From assembly GCF_011045195.1 (NCBI RefSeq), contig NZ_CP049199.1:124001-188000 (forward strand): 64,000 nucleotides of DNA. The letters run 5' to 3'. Origin of the DNA: Caulobacter soli (GTDB lineage: Bacteria > Pseudomonadota > Alphaproteobacteria > Caulobacterales > Caulobacteraceae). Both the position numbers and the translations under genes were made by a program. The notes under the pieces were generated by a model, which did not search any database, was not told the origin of the DNA, and saw only the letters and a list, made by a program, of their open reading frames with translations. Position 1 is the stretch's first letter. Every line of letters begins with the position of its first letter. Positions 46,221 through 55,242 of the stretch are shown here, piece after piece.

Positions 46221-46721
46221 TCAGGTGGTGAAACTGGCGATCGGCCCGTTCCGCAGGGTGCTCCAGCCGGAGTGCAGCACGCCGTGCTCCGTATAGTGGG
46301 TCCACAGCATTTCGGAGGGGGCCAGGGTCAGGCGCTCGACGGTCGATCCGTCGGTCTGGGCCTGCAGCTGGATGTCGGCGACCGCCGCGTCGCGCAGGGC
46401 GATGCTGAAGACCAGGACGCCGTTGCCGACCCTGTGAAGATAGCTGGGTTGCTCGTGGCCCACGCCCAGGGGCCGGGCGCGCAGGCAGAACTCGTAGAGC
46501 TTCACCGACAGGGCGTCGACAGGCTTGATCACGGTGAACGCCGTGGCCGGCGGCGCGGCCGGGGAGGCGGGCGCCTTCAGGTCCTGGCCGAAGGCGATCA
46601 ACTGGACGCATCGACCGGGATCGAAGCCGCCCTGCACGGCGGCGGGCAGGCCGTCCAGCTTGGGGGTGGCCCAAGGCGCGACGAGGTCCGCATCGCCCGG
46701 CTGCAGCAGAATGATGTCCAT
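46221..46721 (-). CDS. Hypothetical protein (166 aa)
   Basis: A 166-residue cytoplasmic protein with no signal peptide or membrane segment. It has mixed beta-rich composition (VLVFSIALRDAAVADIQLQ, LAPSEMLWTHYTEHGVL). It lies between the Rieske gene and the methyltransferase gene on the same strand. The ATG at 46721 is preceded by a gagagg-type ribosome binding site. No family recognised. Confidence 0.6.
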   Translation of the reverse strand: MDIILLQPGDADLVAPWATPKLDGLPAAVQGGFDPGRCVQLIAFGQDLKAPASPAAPPATAFTVIKPVDALSVKLYEFCLRARPLGVGHEQPSYLHRVGNGVLVFSIALRDAAVADIQLQAQTDGSTVERLTLAPSEMLWTHYTEHGVLHSGWSTLRNGPIASFTT

Positions 46722-46790
46722 GGCGCGCCCCTCTCGTTCCGGTGGCGCGGACCCTAACCTTCACCTTTACGTTTGGCGACCGGCGTTATT

Positions 46791-47141
46791 TCAGGCGGTG
46801 ACGATCGACCCGCCCTCGACCCGTACGGGCCAGGGCGTCAGGGCCACGTTCTGGCAGGGGCCGGCCACCATCGCCCCGTCCTCGATGCGGAACAGAGCGG
46901 CGTGGCCGGCGCAGAGGATCAGGTCGTTCTCGCGGGTCAGGAACCGGCCGTTGGGTCCGGCCAGCGGCCAGCCGGCGTGCGGGCAGCTGTCGACATAGCC
47001 GACGAGGGTCTCGCCGCGCCGCACCACGAAGCCGGCGAAGACCGCGTCCTCGACCCGGAAGCGAAAGCCGCGCGCGCCGGGCGAGGCGACCTCGTCCAGC
47101 GGGCACAGCACGGTTCCGGGCGCGGGGCGAGCGGGGTTCAC
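46791..47141 (-). CDS. Rieske [2Fe-2S] domain protein
   Basis: A 116-residue stand-alone Rieske protein with the ligand motifs CPHAGWPL and CAGHAALF (C-x-H ... C-x2-H), similar to the ferredoxin components of oxygenases or nitrite reductase small subunits. The start is GTG at 47141, overlapping the YciI gene stop by GTGA. No terminal oxygenase gene is adjacent, so its electron partner is not clear. Confidence 0.85.
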   Translation of the reverse strand: MNPARPAPGTVLCPLDEVASPGARGFRFRVEDAVFAGFVVRRGETLVGYVDSCPHAGWPLAGPNGRFLTRENDLILCAGHAALFRIEDGAMVAGPCQNVALTPWPVRVEGGSIVTA

Positions 47142-47440
47142 GGCGCGGCCGCGTTGGCGACGGCGTCGATCCCCACCGGCCATTCGTGGATGTCGATCCG
47201 CGCGAACAGCCCGGCCTGGGTGTAGGGATCGGCGGCGGAGAAGCGTCGCGCGGCGGCCAGGTCGGCGCACTCGACCGCCATCAGCGAGCCGCACATCGCC
47301 CCGGCCTCGTCCAGCAGATAGGCGCCGAACCGGTATTGGGCCGCCTCGGCGCGGACATAGGCCAGGTGCGCGGGCCGTGTCGCCGCGCGCAGCGTCGCGG
47401 CGTCCGGCCGGTCCAGGCAGTGCAGGGCGAACAGCGGCAT
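47138..47440 (-). CDS. YciI family protein (second copy)
   Basis: A 100-residue dimeric alpha-beta barrel-like protein starting MPLFALHCLDRPDAATLRAA, with the family features RPAHLAYVR, GAYLLDEAGAMCGSLMAVE and DPYTQAGLFARIDIHEW. YciI-like proteins resemble muconolactone isomerases but their activity is mostly unknown. It follows another YciI gene by 5 bp and overlaps the Rieske gene. Confidence 0.85.
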   Translation of the reverse strand: MPLFALHCLDRPDAATLRAATRPAHLAYVRAEAAQYRFGAYLLDEAGAMCGSLMAVECADLAAARRFSAADPYTQAGLFARIDIHEWPVGIDAVANAAAP

Positions 47441-47445
47441 CGCGG

Positions 47446-47727
47446 CTAGAGCGAACCCACCGCCAGCCGCCAGGTGTGGATCTCGACGCTCTCGAAGATG
47501 CCGGCCTTGGTGTAGGGGTCGTTGTCGGCCTGGGCCTGGGCGGCGGCCTTGTCGTCGGCCTCGACGATCAGGATCGAGCCGACCGGATTGCCGTCGTCGT
47601 CCAGCAGCGCGCCGGCCAGCTTCAGGATCTTGGATTCGGCGAGATAGGCCAGGTGCTGGGGGCGCGTGGCCAGGCGGGTCTCGAGCGCGCCGGGCTTGTC
47701 GCGGCAGCTGATGGCGAAGAGCGGCAT
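47446..47727 (-). CDS. YciI family protein (first copy)
   Basis: A 93-residue protein starting MPLFAISCRDKPGALETRLA, with RPQHLAYL, AGALLDDDGNPVGSILIVEA and DPYTKAGIFESVEIHTW. It aligns along its full length with the next gene downstream, so the two are tandem paralogues. The longer ORF upstream belongs to repeat F and the gpsA shadow frame. The pair plus Rieske gene form one transcript. Confidence 0.85.
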   Translation of the reverse strand: MPLFAISCRDKPGALETRLATRPQHLAYLAESKILKLAGALLDDDGNPVGSILIVEADDKAAAQAQADNDPYTKAGIFESVEIHTWRLAVGSL

Positions 47728-47765
47728 CGGTGTGGTCCTTGGCGAAGTGGGTCGGTGTGCGAAAT

Positions 47766-47854
47766 CCTCGTCCTTCGACAAGCTCAGGATGAGGATTTCG
47801 AATGGAAGTTCGGCGTTAAAGTCGCCCTCATCCTGAGCTGTCGAAGGACGAGGG
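47766..47854. repeat. Palindromic repeat, type F (tandem gap)
   Basis: Left arm cctcgtccttcgacaagctc aggatgagg and right arm ccctcatcctgagctgtcga aggacgagg are inverted copies of a widespread proteobacterial REP-like sequence (CCTTCGACAAGCTCAGGATG), about 30 bases apart. It lies between gpsA and the first YciI gene, both on the minus strand. Confidence 0.85.
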
Positions 47855-47861
47855 CGGCCTC

Positions 47862-48857
47862 CTAGACCTCGGCCTTCAGCGGCCGCGACAGCAGGCCCAG
47901 GATGGCGCTGTCGACATCGACCTCGCCGGCCAGGATGGCGGCGACGGCCTCGCAGATCGGGGTCTCGACGTTCAGGGAGCGGGCCAGGGCGCGCACGGCG
48001 GGGGCGGAGGCCACGCCCTCGGCCACCGAGACCTTGCCGGCCAGGGCCTGGTCCAGGGTCTGGCCGCCGCCCAGGGCCAGGCCGACGCTCATGTTGCGCG
48101 ACTGGGGGCTGGAGCAGGTCAGGACCAGGTCGCCCAGGCCGCACAGGCCGGCAACCGTCTCGCTCTTGCCGCCGAGGGCGACGGCCAGGCGGGTCAGCTC
48201 GGCGAAGCCGCGGGTGATCAGGGCGGCGTGGGCGCTGCGGCCCAGGCCTTTGCCCTCGGAGATGCCGCAGGCGATGGCCAGGACGTTCTTGACCGCCCCG
48301 CCGGCCTCGGCCCCGATCACGTCGTCGGCCCAGTAGGGGCGGAAGGTGGGGATGGCGATGGCCTGGCCGATCTTCCGGCCCAGGGCCTCGTCCTCGCAGG
48401 CCAAGGTCACGGCCGTCGGCAGGCCGCGCGCCACCTCGCCGGCGAAGCTGGGACCCGACAGCACGGCGATCGGCTGGCCCGGCAGCACCTCGGCCGCTAC
48501 GTCGCTCATCAGTTTCAGCGTGCCTTGCTCGACGCCCTTGGAGCACAGCACCACCGGGACGCCGGCCTTCAGGTGCGGTTTCAGCGCCGTGATCGCCGAG
48601 CGCAGGTGCTGGGCCGGCGGCACGGCCAGGATCAGGTCGCACGCCGACAGCGCGGCCATGTCGGCCGAGGCGGTGATCGCCGCTTCCAGCGTCACCCCGG
48701 CTAGGAACATCGTGTTCTCGCGGTCAGCGGCGATCGAGGCCACGACCTCGGGCTCACGGGCCTGCAGGGTCACTTGGAGACCGGCCCGGGCCGCGACCTG
48801 GGCCAGGGCGGTGCCCCAGGCCCCGGCGCCGATGACGCCGACGTGCTGAAAGGTCAT
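47862..48857 (-). CDS. gpsA: Glycerol-3-phosphate dehydrogenase [NAD(P)+]
   Basis: A 331-residue enzyme with the N-terminal dinucleotide motif [14 protein letters not shown], the catalytic-site [15 protein letters not shown] (with the conserved Lys) and [13 protein letters not shown]. It makes glycerol-3-phosphate from DHAP for phospholipid synthesis. The start at 48857 overlaps the tsaD stop by ATGA, which indicates co-translation. Confidence 0.96.
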   Translation of the reverse strand: MTFQHVGVIGAGAWGTALAQVAARAGLQVTLQAREPEVVASIAADRENTMFLAGVTLEAAITASADMAALSACDLILAVPPAQHLRSAITALKPHLKAGVPVVLCSKGVEQGTLKLMSDVAAEVLPGQPIAVLSGPSFAGEVARGLPTAVTLACEDEALGRKIGQAIAIPTFRPYWADDVIGAEAGGAVKNVLAIACGISEGKGLGRSAHAALITRGFAELTRLAVALGGKSETVAGLCGLGDLVLTCSSPQSRNMSVGLALGGGQTLDQALAGKVSVAEGVASAPAVRALARSLNVETPICEAVAAILAGEVDVDSAILGLLSRPLKAEV

Positions 48858-49957
48858 GCCTTGGCTCCCTTGCGACCGAAACTGTTGCTCGGATTGGATA
48901 ACGCGGCGGCCTCGTCCAGCGGCCAACGCGGACGCGCCACGGCGTCCAGATCGTCGGAAATGCCGATCGCCAGCCGCTCGGCTCCGGCCAGGGCGATCAT
49001 GGCGGCGTTGTCGGTGCAGTAGGCCAGGGGCGGGGCGTCGAAGGAAAAGCTGTTGTCGGCGCAGTTCTTCCGCAAGGCTTCCTTCACCGCGCCGTTGGCC
49101 GCCACGCCGCCAGCCACGACAAAGCGCAGATTCTGGCCCGGATGGCTGGCGGCGTAGAGCTTCATGGCCCGGTCGGTGCGTTCGGACAGCTGGCGGGCGA
49201 TGGCGAACTGGACGGCGGCGGCGAGGTCGGCGCGCTCGGTCTCGGAGGTGACCTTCTCGGCCAGCCGGGCGGCGGCGGTCTTCAGGCCCGAGAACGAGAA
49301 GTCGCAGTCCTTGCGGCCCAGCAGGGCGCGGGGCAGGTCGAACTTGGTGGGATCGCCGGACTTGGCCAACGCCTCAAGGGCCGGGCCGCCAGGATACGGC
49401 AGGCCCAGGCTCTTGGCGATCTTGTCGAAGGCCTCGCCGGCCGCGTCGTCGATGGTGGTGCCCAGGCGGGTGCAGGCGCCCACGCCAGCCACTTCCAGCA
49501 ACTGGCAGTGACCGCCGCTGACCAGCAGCAGCAGGAACGGATAGTCGATCGAGGCGCCCAGCCGGGCCGAGACCGCGTGGCCTTCCAGATGGTTGACCGC
49601 CACCAGCGGAAGATCCCGGGCCAGGGCCACGGCCTTGCCGAACGCCAGACCGACCATCACCCCGCCCACGAGGCCCGGTCCGGCGGTGGCCGCCACGCCG
49701 TCCAGGGCGTCGAAGCCGATGCCGGCCGCGCGCATGGCCTCGGCCGCGACGCTGTCGATGACCTCGACATGCGCGCGGGCGGCGATCTCGGGCACCACCC
49801 CGCCGAACGGGGCGTGCTGCTCGAACTGGGTGCCGACGATCGACGACAGCACCTCGACACGGCCGTCCTCGTCCCGGCGCACGACGGACGCGGCGGTCTC
49901 GTCGCAGCTGGTTTCGAGGCCCAGGATCGTGAGGGCCGATTTCGTAAGGGTCGTCAT
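48854..49957 (-). CDS. tsaD: TsaD, tRNA N6-threonylcarbamoyladenosine transferase
   Basis: A 367-residue ASKHA-fold protein starting with [16 protein letters not shown], then [14 protein letters not shown], and [14 protein letters not shown], which gives the metal-binding histidine pair; [11 protein letters not shown] and the C-terminal [12 protein letters not shown] follow. It transfers the threonylcarbamoyl group to A37 of tRNA. TsaE is also in this window. Overlaps gpsA by ATGA; divergent from hemC across 71 bp. Confidence 0.97.
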   Translation of the reverse strand: MTTLTKSALTILGLETSCDETAASVVRRDEDGRVEVLSSIVGTQFEQHAPFGGVVPEIAARAHVEVIDSVAAEAMRAAGIGFDALDGVAATAGPGLVGGVMVGLAFGKAVALARDLPLVAVNHLEGHAVSARLGASIDYPFLLLLVSGGHCQLLEVAGVGACTRLGTTIDDAAGEAFDKIAKSLGLPYPGGPALEALAKSGDPTKFDLPRALLGRKDCDFSFSGLKTAAARLAEKVTSETERADLAAAVQFAIARQLSERTDRAMKLYAASHPGQNLRFVVAGGVAANGAVKEALRKNCADNSFSFDAPPLAYCTDNAAMIALAGAERLAIGISDDLDAVARPRWPLDEAAALSNPSNSFGRKGAKA

Positions 49958-50028
49958 GCGGTTGCGGGGTTCCCGCCGCTCCTGTAGCAGCGAAGGCGAA
50001 TTTCAGCCTTGCAGGTAACGTCCCGACA

Positions 50029-50985
50029 GTGTCCCGGCAACCCATCCGCATCGGCGCGCGCGGCTCCAAGCTGTCGCTGGCCCAGTCCGGCCTGATGCAG
50101 GCCCGCATCGCCAAGGCCCTGGGGTGGGATGGCGCGAGCGACATCGACGCCTACGCCCAGCTGATCCCGATCGTCACCAGCGGCGACCGCATCCAGGATC
50201 GCCGGCTGATGGAGATCGGCGGAAAAGGCCTCTTCACCAAGGAGATCGAAGAGGCGCTGCTGGACGGCCGCATCGACTGCGCCATCCATTCGCTGAAGGA
50301 CATGCCGGCCGAACTGCCGCCGGGCCTGGTGCTGGCCGCCGTGCCCGAGCGCGAGGATCCCCGCGACGCCTTCATCAGCCACGTGGCCGAGCGGTTGGAA
50401 GACCTGCCCAAGGGCGCGCGCCTGGGCACCGCCTCGCTACGTCGCCAGGCCCAGGCCCTGCATGTGCGGCCCGACCTGGAGGTCGTCATGCTGCGCGGCA
50501 ATGTCGACACCCGCCTGGCCAAGCTGGAGCGCGGCGAGGCCGACGCCATCCTGCTGGCCCAGTCGGGCCTGAACCGGCTGAATCTGGGCCACATCACCAA
50601 CAGCTGGCTCGACCCGCTGGCCGCCCCGCCCGCGCCGGGCCAGGGCGCCCTGGTCATCGAGACCCGCGCCGAGGATGTGGGCCTGCCGTGGCTGGAGGCC
50701 GTGCGCTGCCAGGCCACGACCCTGGCCGTCGCCGCCGAGCGCGGGGCGCTCTACGCCCTGGAGGGCTCGTGCCGCACGGCGGTCGGCGCCCATGCGCGGC
50801 TGGCCGGCCTGGACCTGACCCTGATCGTCGAGGCCCTGACCCCGGACGGCGTCCAGCGCTTCCGTCGCGAGGGTTCGGTGACGCTGTCGCAGATCGACGC
50901 CACCGAGGAAGCCCGGGCCCTGGGCCTGGACCTGGGCGGCGCCGTCCGCGCCGAGGGCGGTCCGGCCCTGATCCTGACCGAGTAG
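50029..50985 (+). CDS. hemC: Hydroxymethylbilane synthase (porphobilinogen deaminase)
   Basis: A 318-residue enzyme. IRIGARGSKLSLAQSGLMQA opens it, LRGNVDTRL is present and the dipyrromethane cofactor is attached to Cys248 in EGSCRTAVGAH. It joins four porphobilinogens into hydroxymethylbilane. Start is GTG at 50029. First gene of the haem-related run with hemD, a mitofilin-like gene and hemY. Confidence 0.96.
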   Translation: MSRQPIRIGARGSKLSLAQSGLMQARIAKALGWDGASDIDAYAQLIPIVTSGDRIQDRRLMEIGGKGLFTKEIEEALLDGRIDCAIHSLKDMPAELPPGLVLAAVPEREDPRDAFISHVAERLEDLPKGARLGTASLRRQAQALHVRPDLEVVMLRGNVDTRLAKLERGEADAILLAQSGLNRLNLGHITNSWLDPLAAPPAPGQGALVIETRAEDVGLPWLEAVRCQATTLAVAAERGALYALEGSCRTAVGAHARLAGLDLTLIVEALTPDGVQRFRREGSVTLSQIDATEEARALGLDLGGAVRAEGGPALILTE

Positions 50986-50989
50986 AGCC

Positions 50990-51697
50990 ATGGCGGACGG
51001 CGCGCGGCGGATCTGGGTCACCCGGGCCTCGCCGGGCGCGGAGGCCACCGCCGCCCGCCTCGCCGCGATGGGCTTCGAGCCGCTGATCGACCCGTTGCTG
51101 GAGGTCCGCGACCTCTCCCCCGCCATCGACCTGGGCGACGTCGCCGCCCTGGCTTTCACCAGCGTCAATGGCGTCGCCGCCTTCGCCCGCCTGCACGGCG
51201 ATCGGACCCGCCGGGTCTTCGCGGTCGGCGACCGCACGGCGCGGGCCGCGCGCGAAGCTGGCTTCACGGAGATCGCCTCCGCCGATGGCGACGTCGAGGC
51301 GCTGGCGGCCTTGATCCTGGGCCAGGCCGAGCAACTGGACGGCGCGATCCTGCACCCCTCCGCCCTCGAACCGGCGGGCGACCTGGTCTCGCCCCTGGTC
51401 GCGGCGGGACTGAGCGTCCGGCGACTGGCGGTCTACGAGGCCGTCGACCGCGCGCCCTCGCCAGAGACCCTGTCCGCGCTCGACGGGCTGGAGGCGGTGC
51501 TGCTGCACTCGCCGCGCGCCGCGCGCACATTGGCTGGATGGCTGACGCGCCATCCCGCGCCGGGCCTGCGGGCGCTGTGCCTGTCGGGCGCCGTGGCCGA
51601 GCCGCTTGGGACACTGGTTCAAGCCGGCCGGCTGAAGGCCGTGACGTCCGCGTCGCACCCGACCGAAACCGCGCTGCTGGACCGCCTCACGCTCTAG
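50990..51697 (+). CDS. hemD: Uroporphyrinogen-III synthase
   Basis: A 235-residue protein with the loosely conserved HemD pattern: RIWVTRASPGAEATAARLAA, AFTSVNGVAAFA, VFAVGDRTARAAREAG and a C-terminal AVLLHSPRAARTLA...CLSGAVAEPL. It closes and rearranges the tetrapyrrole ring. Identity is supported by its position 4 bp after hemC. Confidence 0.9.
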   Translation: MADGARRIWVTRASPGAEATAARLAAMGFEPLIDPLLEVRDLSPAIDLGDVAALAFTSVNGVAAFARLHGDRTRRVFAVGDRTARAAREAGFTEIASADGDVEALAALILGQAEQLDGAILHPSALEPAGDLVSPLVAAGLSVRRLAVYEAVDRAPSPETLSALDGLEAVLLHSPRAARTLAGWLTRHPAPGLRALCLSGAVAEPLGTLVQAGRLKAVTSASHPTETALLDRLTL

Positions 51698-51739
51698 CTG
51701 AACATTGCGCGGCGCGGCGGCGTGGGGCACGAATGGCGC

Positions 51740-52654
51740 ATGACGCTCGCTCCCGATCCCGTTGAAACCGATGCTCCGCGCGACCCGGCCCTGTACGGGC
51801 GACGTCGCCTGCTCGGGCCAGGGTTCTGGGCGCTGATCGCCTTCGGGCTGGTCTGTGTCGCGGCCGGCGCGGGCCTGGCGCGATTCGGGCCGACCTGGTT
51901 CCCGCACGCCGAGACGCCGCCCGTGGTCCAGCCGCCAGCCGGAAGCGGGGTTTCGCCGTCTCAAGTCGGATCCGGCCAGCCGCTCTATGGCGCGCCCAGC
52001 GTCGCGGTTTCGCCGCCGGCCGCCTCCGAGGACGTCGCGCAGCTGGAAGGCCGGATCGCCGTGCTCGAGACCGGCCAGCAGCGGGCGCTGGACGCCGCCG
52101 GCGCGGCCCTCGCCGCCGCCACCCTGGCCGACGCCGCCCGCACCGCGCGACCGTTCGCCGAGGAGCTGGCCAGCCTCGAACGTGTCCTGCCGCTGTCGTC
52201 CGACCTGCGCGCCCTGGCTCGCCTGGCCCAGGACGGCGCCGCGACCCGCGCGGGCCTGGCCGCCGAGTTCGAGACCCTGACCGGCCGCGCCGCCGTCGCC
52301 GCCCGCGATCCTGGCCGCAACGCCGACTTCCTGGCCCGCCTGCAACACGCCCTGTCCAGCATTGTCTCCATCCGCCAGGTGGGCACGACCCAGGGCACGA
52401 CGCCCGACGCGGTGCTGGGCCGGACCCAGAAGCTGCTGAACGAAGGTGATATCGAGAGCGCCCTGACCGCCGTCGAGACCCTGCCCGCCCCGGCCCAGAC
52501 CGTGCTGGCCCCCTGGCGCGCCGCCGCCGAGCGCCGGGTCGAGATCGACCGCCACATCGCCGCGATCCGGGCCGACGCCCTGGCCGGCCTGGTCCAGGTG
52601 ACGCATGCGCAAGTCGGCGCCGCTGGGTCCGTCTCGTCGCCGGTGGCCCCGTGA
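51740..52654 (+). CDS. Mitofilin/Mic60-domain membrane protein
   Basis: A 304-residue protein with one membrane helix (about 28-47, WALIAFGLVCVAAGAGLARF) after a short cytoplasmic N-terminus, a Pro-rich linker (58-90), a coiled coil (about 100-165, EDVAQLEGRIAVLE...) and a C-terminal mitofilin-like helix bundle (GDIESALTAVETLP, APWRAAAERRVEIDRHI). Alphaproteobacterial Mic60 homologues are encoded in this position between hemD and hemY and shape intracytoplasmic membranes in some species. The ATG at 51740 is preferred over GTG at 51722. It overlaps hemY by GTGA. Confidence 0.75.
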   Translation: MTLAPDPVETDAPRDPALYGRRRLLGPGFWALIAFGLVCVAAGAGLARFGPTWFPHAETPPVVQPPAGSGVSPSQVGSGQPLYGAPSVAVSPPAASEDVAQLEGRIAVLETGQQRALDAAGAALAAATLADAARTARPFAEELASLERVLPLSSDLRALARLAQDGAATRAGLAAEFETLTGRAAVAARDPGRNADFLARLQHALSSIVSIRQVGTTQGTTPDAVLGRTQKLLNEGDIESALTAVETLPAPAQTVLAPWRAAAERRVEIDRHIAAIRADALAGLVQVTHAQVGAAGSVSSPVAP

Positions 52655-54210
52655 TCCGCGCGGCCGTCGTCTTCTTCCTGGTCGCGGCTCTGGCCGTAGC
52701 GGTGGTCGCCCTGACCGGCGAGCCGGGCGCGGCCAGCCTGGACTGGATGGGCTGGCGGGTCGAGATGACGGCCGCCGCCGCGGCCCTGCTGACCCTGTTC
52801 ACCGCCCTGCTGGCCACCATCCTGTGGCGCGGCCTGCTGTGGGTGATCGAGGCGCCGCGCCGCGCCGCCCGCGCCCGGGCCGAGGCCAAGCGCAAGCAGG
52901 GCGTCGAGGCCCTGTCGCGGGGCTTCCTGGCCGTGGCCGCCGGCGACGGCTCCGAGGCCCGCCGCCTGGCCCAGAAGGCCTCGGAACTGGCCGAGGACGC
53001 GCCCGCCCTGGTCCGCGTGCTGGCCGCCCAGGCCGCCGAGGCGGCGGGCGATCACGTCGCCGCGCGCCAGGCCTACAACGCCATGCTCGGCTTTCCCGAG
53101 ATGCGCCTGGCGGGTCTGCGCGGCCTGATGCAGACCGCCCTGGCCGAGGGCGACAAGGCTCTCGCCCTCAGGCATGCCGAGACCGCCTACGGCCTGGCCA
53201 AGACCGCCCGCTGGGCCTGGCGCGCGCTGCTGGAGGCGCGCTTGGAGGCGGGCGACTGGAAGGCGGCCCTGGCCCTGGTCCAGGGCGCGCTGGACCGCAA
53301 GATCGTCCCGCCCCTGGTCGCCGAGCGCGCCCGCGCCGCCCTGCTGGCCGCCTCGGCCGCCGGCCTGGAGGACTCCGACGACCCCAAGGTGCTGGCCCAG
53401 GCCGTGGACTTCGCGACCCAGGCCGCCAGGCTCAAGCCCGAGTTCGCGCCCGGCGTCGTGATGGCCGCGCGCCTGCAGGCCGCCGACGGCAAGGCCGCCA
53501 AGGCTGGAACCCTGATCGAGGCCGCGTGGAAACAGGCCCCGCATCCGGCCCTGTGGCTGGCCTATCGCGACCTGAAGACCAGCGAGACCCCCAAGCTGCG
53601 CGCCACGCGCTTGGCCGCCCTGGCCAATCTGAAGCCCGAGGCGCGAGAGAGCCGGCTGCTGAAGGTGGAAAGCGCCCTGATCGGCGGTGATCCGGTCGCC
53701 GCCCGCGCCGCCGCCCGGCTGCTCCCCGAGGAAGCGCTGACCGCTCGCGTGGCCGGCCTGATGGCCCGCGTCGCCTACGCCAACGGCGAGGCCGACGAGG
53801 CCCGCGCCTGGGTCGCCCGGGGCGTGGCCGCGCCGCAGGAGCCCGACTGGTCGGATCTCGACCCCGAGGGCCGCGCCTTCGCCTACGCCCGCGACGACTG
53901 GGCCCGGCTGACGGTCAGCTACGCCGAGACCGGCGAACTGATCCATCCGCGCTTCGAGCGCCGCGAACGCACGATGAGCGAGCTGCCGCAGCTGCCCTCG
54001 GCCTATGCGGAATCGACGCCGTTCGTGCGGGCGGCCGAGACCGGCGGGGCCCTGATGCCCATCCCGGACGACCCCGGAATCGGCGACGGCAGCAACGACG
54101 GCGGCCTCGATGCGCCGTCGCCGACCGAGCCCGAAACCGGCGCGCCGGCGCCCCGTCGCAAGACAGCTGCACGCCGACGCTTGGCAAGCGGCCCTCGCGC
54201 CGCTAAATAG
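52651..54210 (+). CDS. hemY: HemY N-terminal domain / TPR membrane protein
   Basis: A 519-residue inner-membrane protein with two N-terminal membrane helices (about 1-21 and 37-65), a short basic segment and a long helical repeat region (about 80-420) that looks like TPR. This is the HemY_N type (not protoporphyrinogen oxidase), called orf52 in alphaproteobacterial Mic60 gene neighbourhoods. The C-terminus is low-complexity and Pro/Thr rich. Start is GTG, overlapping the mitofilin stop. Confidence 0.85.
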   Translation: MIRAAVVFFLVAALAVAVVALTGEPGAASLDWMGWRVEMTAAAAALLTLFTALLATILWRGLLWVIEAPRRAARARAEAKRKQGVEALSRGFLAVAAGDGSEARRLAQKASELAEDAPALVRVLAAQAAEAAGDHVAARQAYNAMLGFPEMRLAGLRGLMQTALAEGDKALALRHAETAYGLAKTARWAWRALLEARLEAGDWKAALALVQGALDRKIVPPLVAERARAALLAASAAGLEDSDDPKVLAQAVDFATQAARLKPEFAPGVVMAARLQAADGKAAKAGTLIEAAWKQAPHPALWLAYRDLKTSETPKLRATRLAALANLKPEARESRLLKVESALIGGDPVAARAAARLLPEEALTARVAGLMARVAYANGEADEARAWVARGVAAPQEPDWSDLDPEGRAFAYARDDWARLTVSYAETGELIHPRFERRERTMSELPQLPSAYAESTPFVRAAETGGALMPIPDDPGIGDGSNDGGLDAPSPTEPETGAPAPRRKTAARRRLASGPRAAK

Positions 54211-54287
54211 GCCCCTCCTCGCGCCGGGTCGGTGATTTGGCGACGGGAACACCAGTGTCTTTCGGAGCGTCTCCGGAGACGAAGCGC

Positions 54288-54363
54288 GCCGCTTTAGCTC
54301 AGCTGGTAGAGCACCTCATTCGTAATGAGGGGGTCACAGGTTCGAGTCCTGTAAGCGGCACCA
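54288..54363 (+). tRNA. tRNA-Thr (CGT)
   Basis: A 76-nt cloverleaf with encoded CCA. The acceptor stem GCCGCTT pairs with AAGCGGC, the anticodon arm CCTCA-TTCGTAA-TGAGG gives anticodon CGT, and the T-arm has GGTTCGAGTCC. It reads ACG threonine codons. It lies 77 bp after hemY on the same strand. Confidence 0.95.
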
Positions 54364-54410
54364 CTTCCCAAATTCCGTTGGATCGGCCAGGTCGCGTATC
54401 GGCGGGGGCC

Positions 54411-55040
54411 TTAGTCGTCCCAGCCAGGACGCTTCTTCTTCTTGCCGATGGCGAACAGCCCGGGATACGGCCCCTTGCCGCTGCGGTAGAGGCACCAGTC
54501 GTCGTCCTTCTTGCAGTCGCCGTCGAAGGCCGCCTTCTTGTCGGGGTCGATGGCGGCGTAGAGGGCCGGGCCGTTCTTGTTCTTGGCGCCCAGGGCCTCG
54601 GCGCAGGCCTCGCGTTCGGCCTTGGTCAGCTTGACGGTGTCGGCCTCGGTGCACGCGCTCTTGCGGGCCGCCTGACGCAGGGCCTCGCCGCCGCCCGTCA
54701 GGGTTCCCCGGGCCGTGAAGCCGGGCGGGGCGACGATGGCGCCGGGCGCGGCGGGCAGGGGCGAGGGCGCCGCAGACGGCGTGACCAGGGGCGGAAGCGC
54801 TCGGGGCGTCGGAACGTGCAGCGGCGCCGACTGAGGCCGAGGCGTGGCGGGCCGTTCATGGGGGTGCGGCTGGTCGGGCGCCAGCATCTCGATCACGACG
54901 CTGCGGGGCTCGGCCAGGATCGGGGGCGCGGGCACGGCCTTCAGCAGCACCCAGCCCAGCAGGCCGTGGAAGGCCAGCGACGCGCCGCCGACGACCAGCC
55001 AGCGACGCCGGGCGGCTTGTCTTCGCCGCGTCGCGGGCAT
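54411..55040 (-). CDS. Hypothetical membrane-anchored proline-rich protein
   Basis: A 209-residue protein with a basic N-terminus, one membrane helix (about 14-33, LVVGGASLAFHGLLGWVLLK), a Pro-rich spacer (about 40-105) and a C-terminal Cys-containing part (SACTEADTVKLTKAEREACAE; CKKDDDWCLY). The layout resembles a TonB-like anchor, but no TonB C-terminal domain is present. Start at 55040 follows a gggagg ribosome binding site. Function unknown. Confidence 0.65.
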   Translation of the reverse strand: MPATRRRQAARRRWLVVGGASLAFHGLLGWVLLKAVPAPPILAEPRSVVIEMLAPDQPHPHERPATPRPQSAPLHVPTPRALPPLVTPSAAPSPLPAAPGAIVAPPGFTARGTLTGGGEALRQAARKSACTEADTVKLTKAEREACAEALGAKNKNGPALYAAIDPDKKAAFDGDCKKDDDWCLYRSGKGPYPGLFAIGKKKKRPGWDD

Positions 55041-55191
55041 GGCGGCCTCCCTGAGGTCCCCGGGCGACGATGGATGGGCGGCGGGACGCATCAAAGATAG
55101 GCTCGATCTCACCGGACCAAGCTCTAGCGAGGCCATGCGGCCGGACCAAGGCGGCGGCAAGTCCGTTTCGAAACGAATGCGGCGAAACGAA

Positions 55192-55219
55192 AAGGGCCCG
55201 GCGTCGCCGCCGGGCCCTT
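55192..55219 (-). terminator. Terminator of the fatty-acid oxidation operon
   Basis: AAGGGCCCGGCG pairs with CGCCGGGCCCTT (12 bp, 4-base loop) and on the minus strand is followed by TTCG; the run of T begins inside the stem end (CCCTTTTCG). It lies 24 bp after the stop of the multifunctional gene. Confidence 0.85.
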
Positions 55220-55242
55220 CCGTATTCAGGCTTGAGCCCCCC

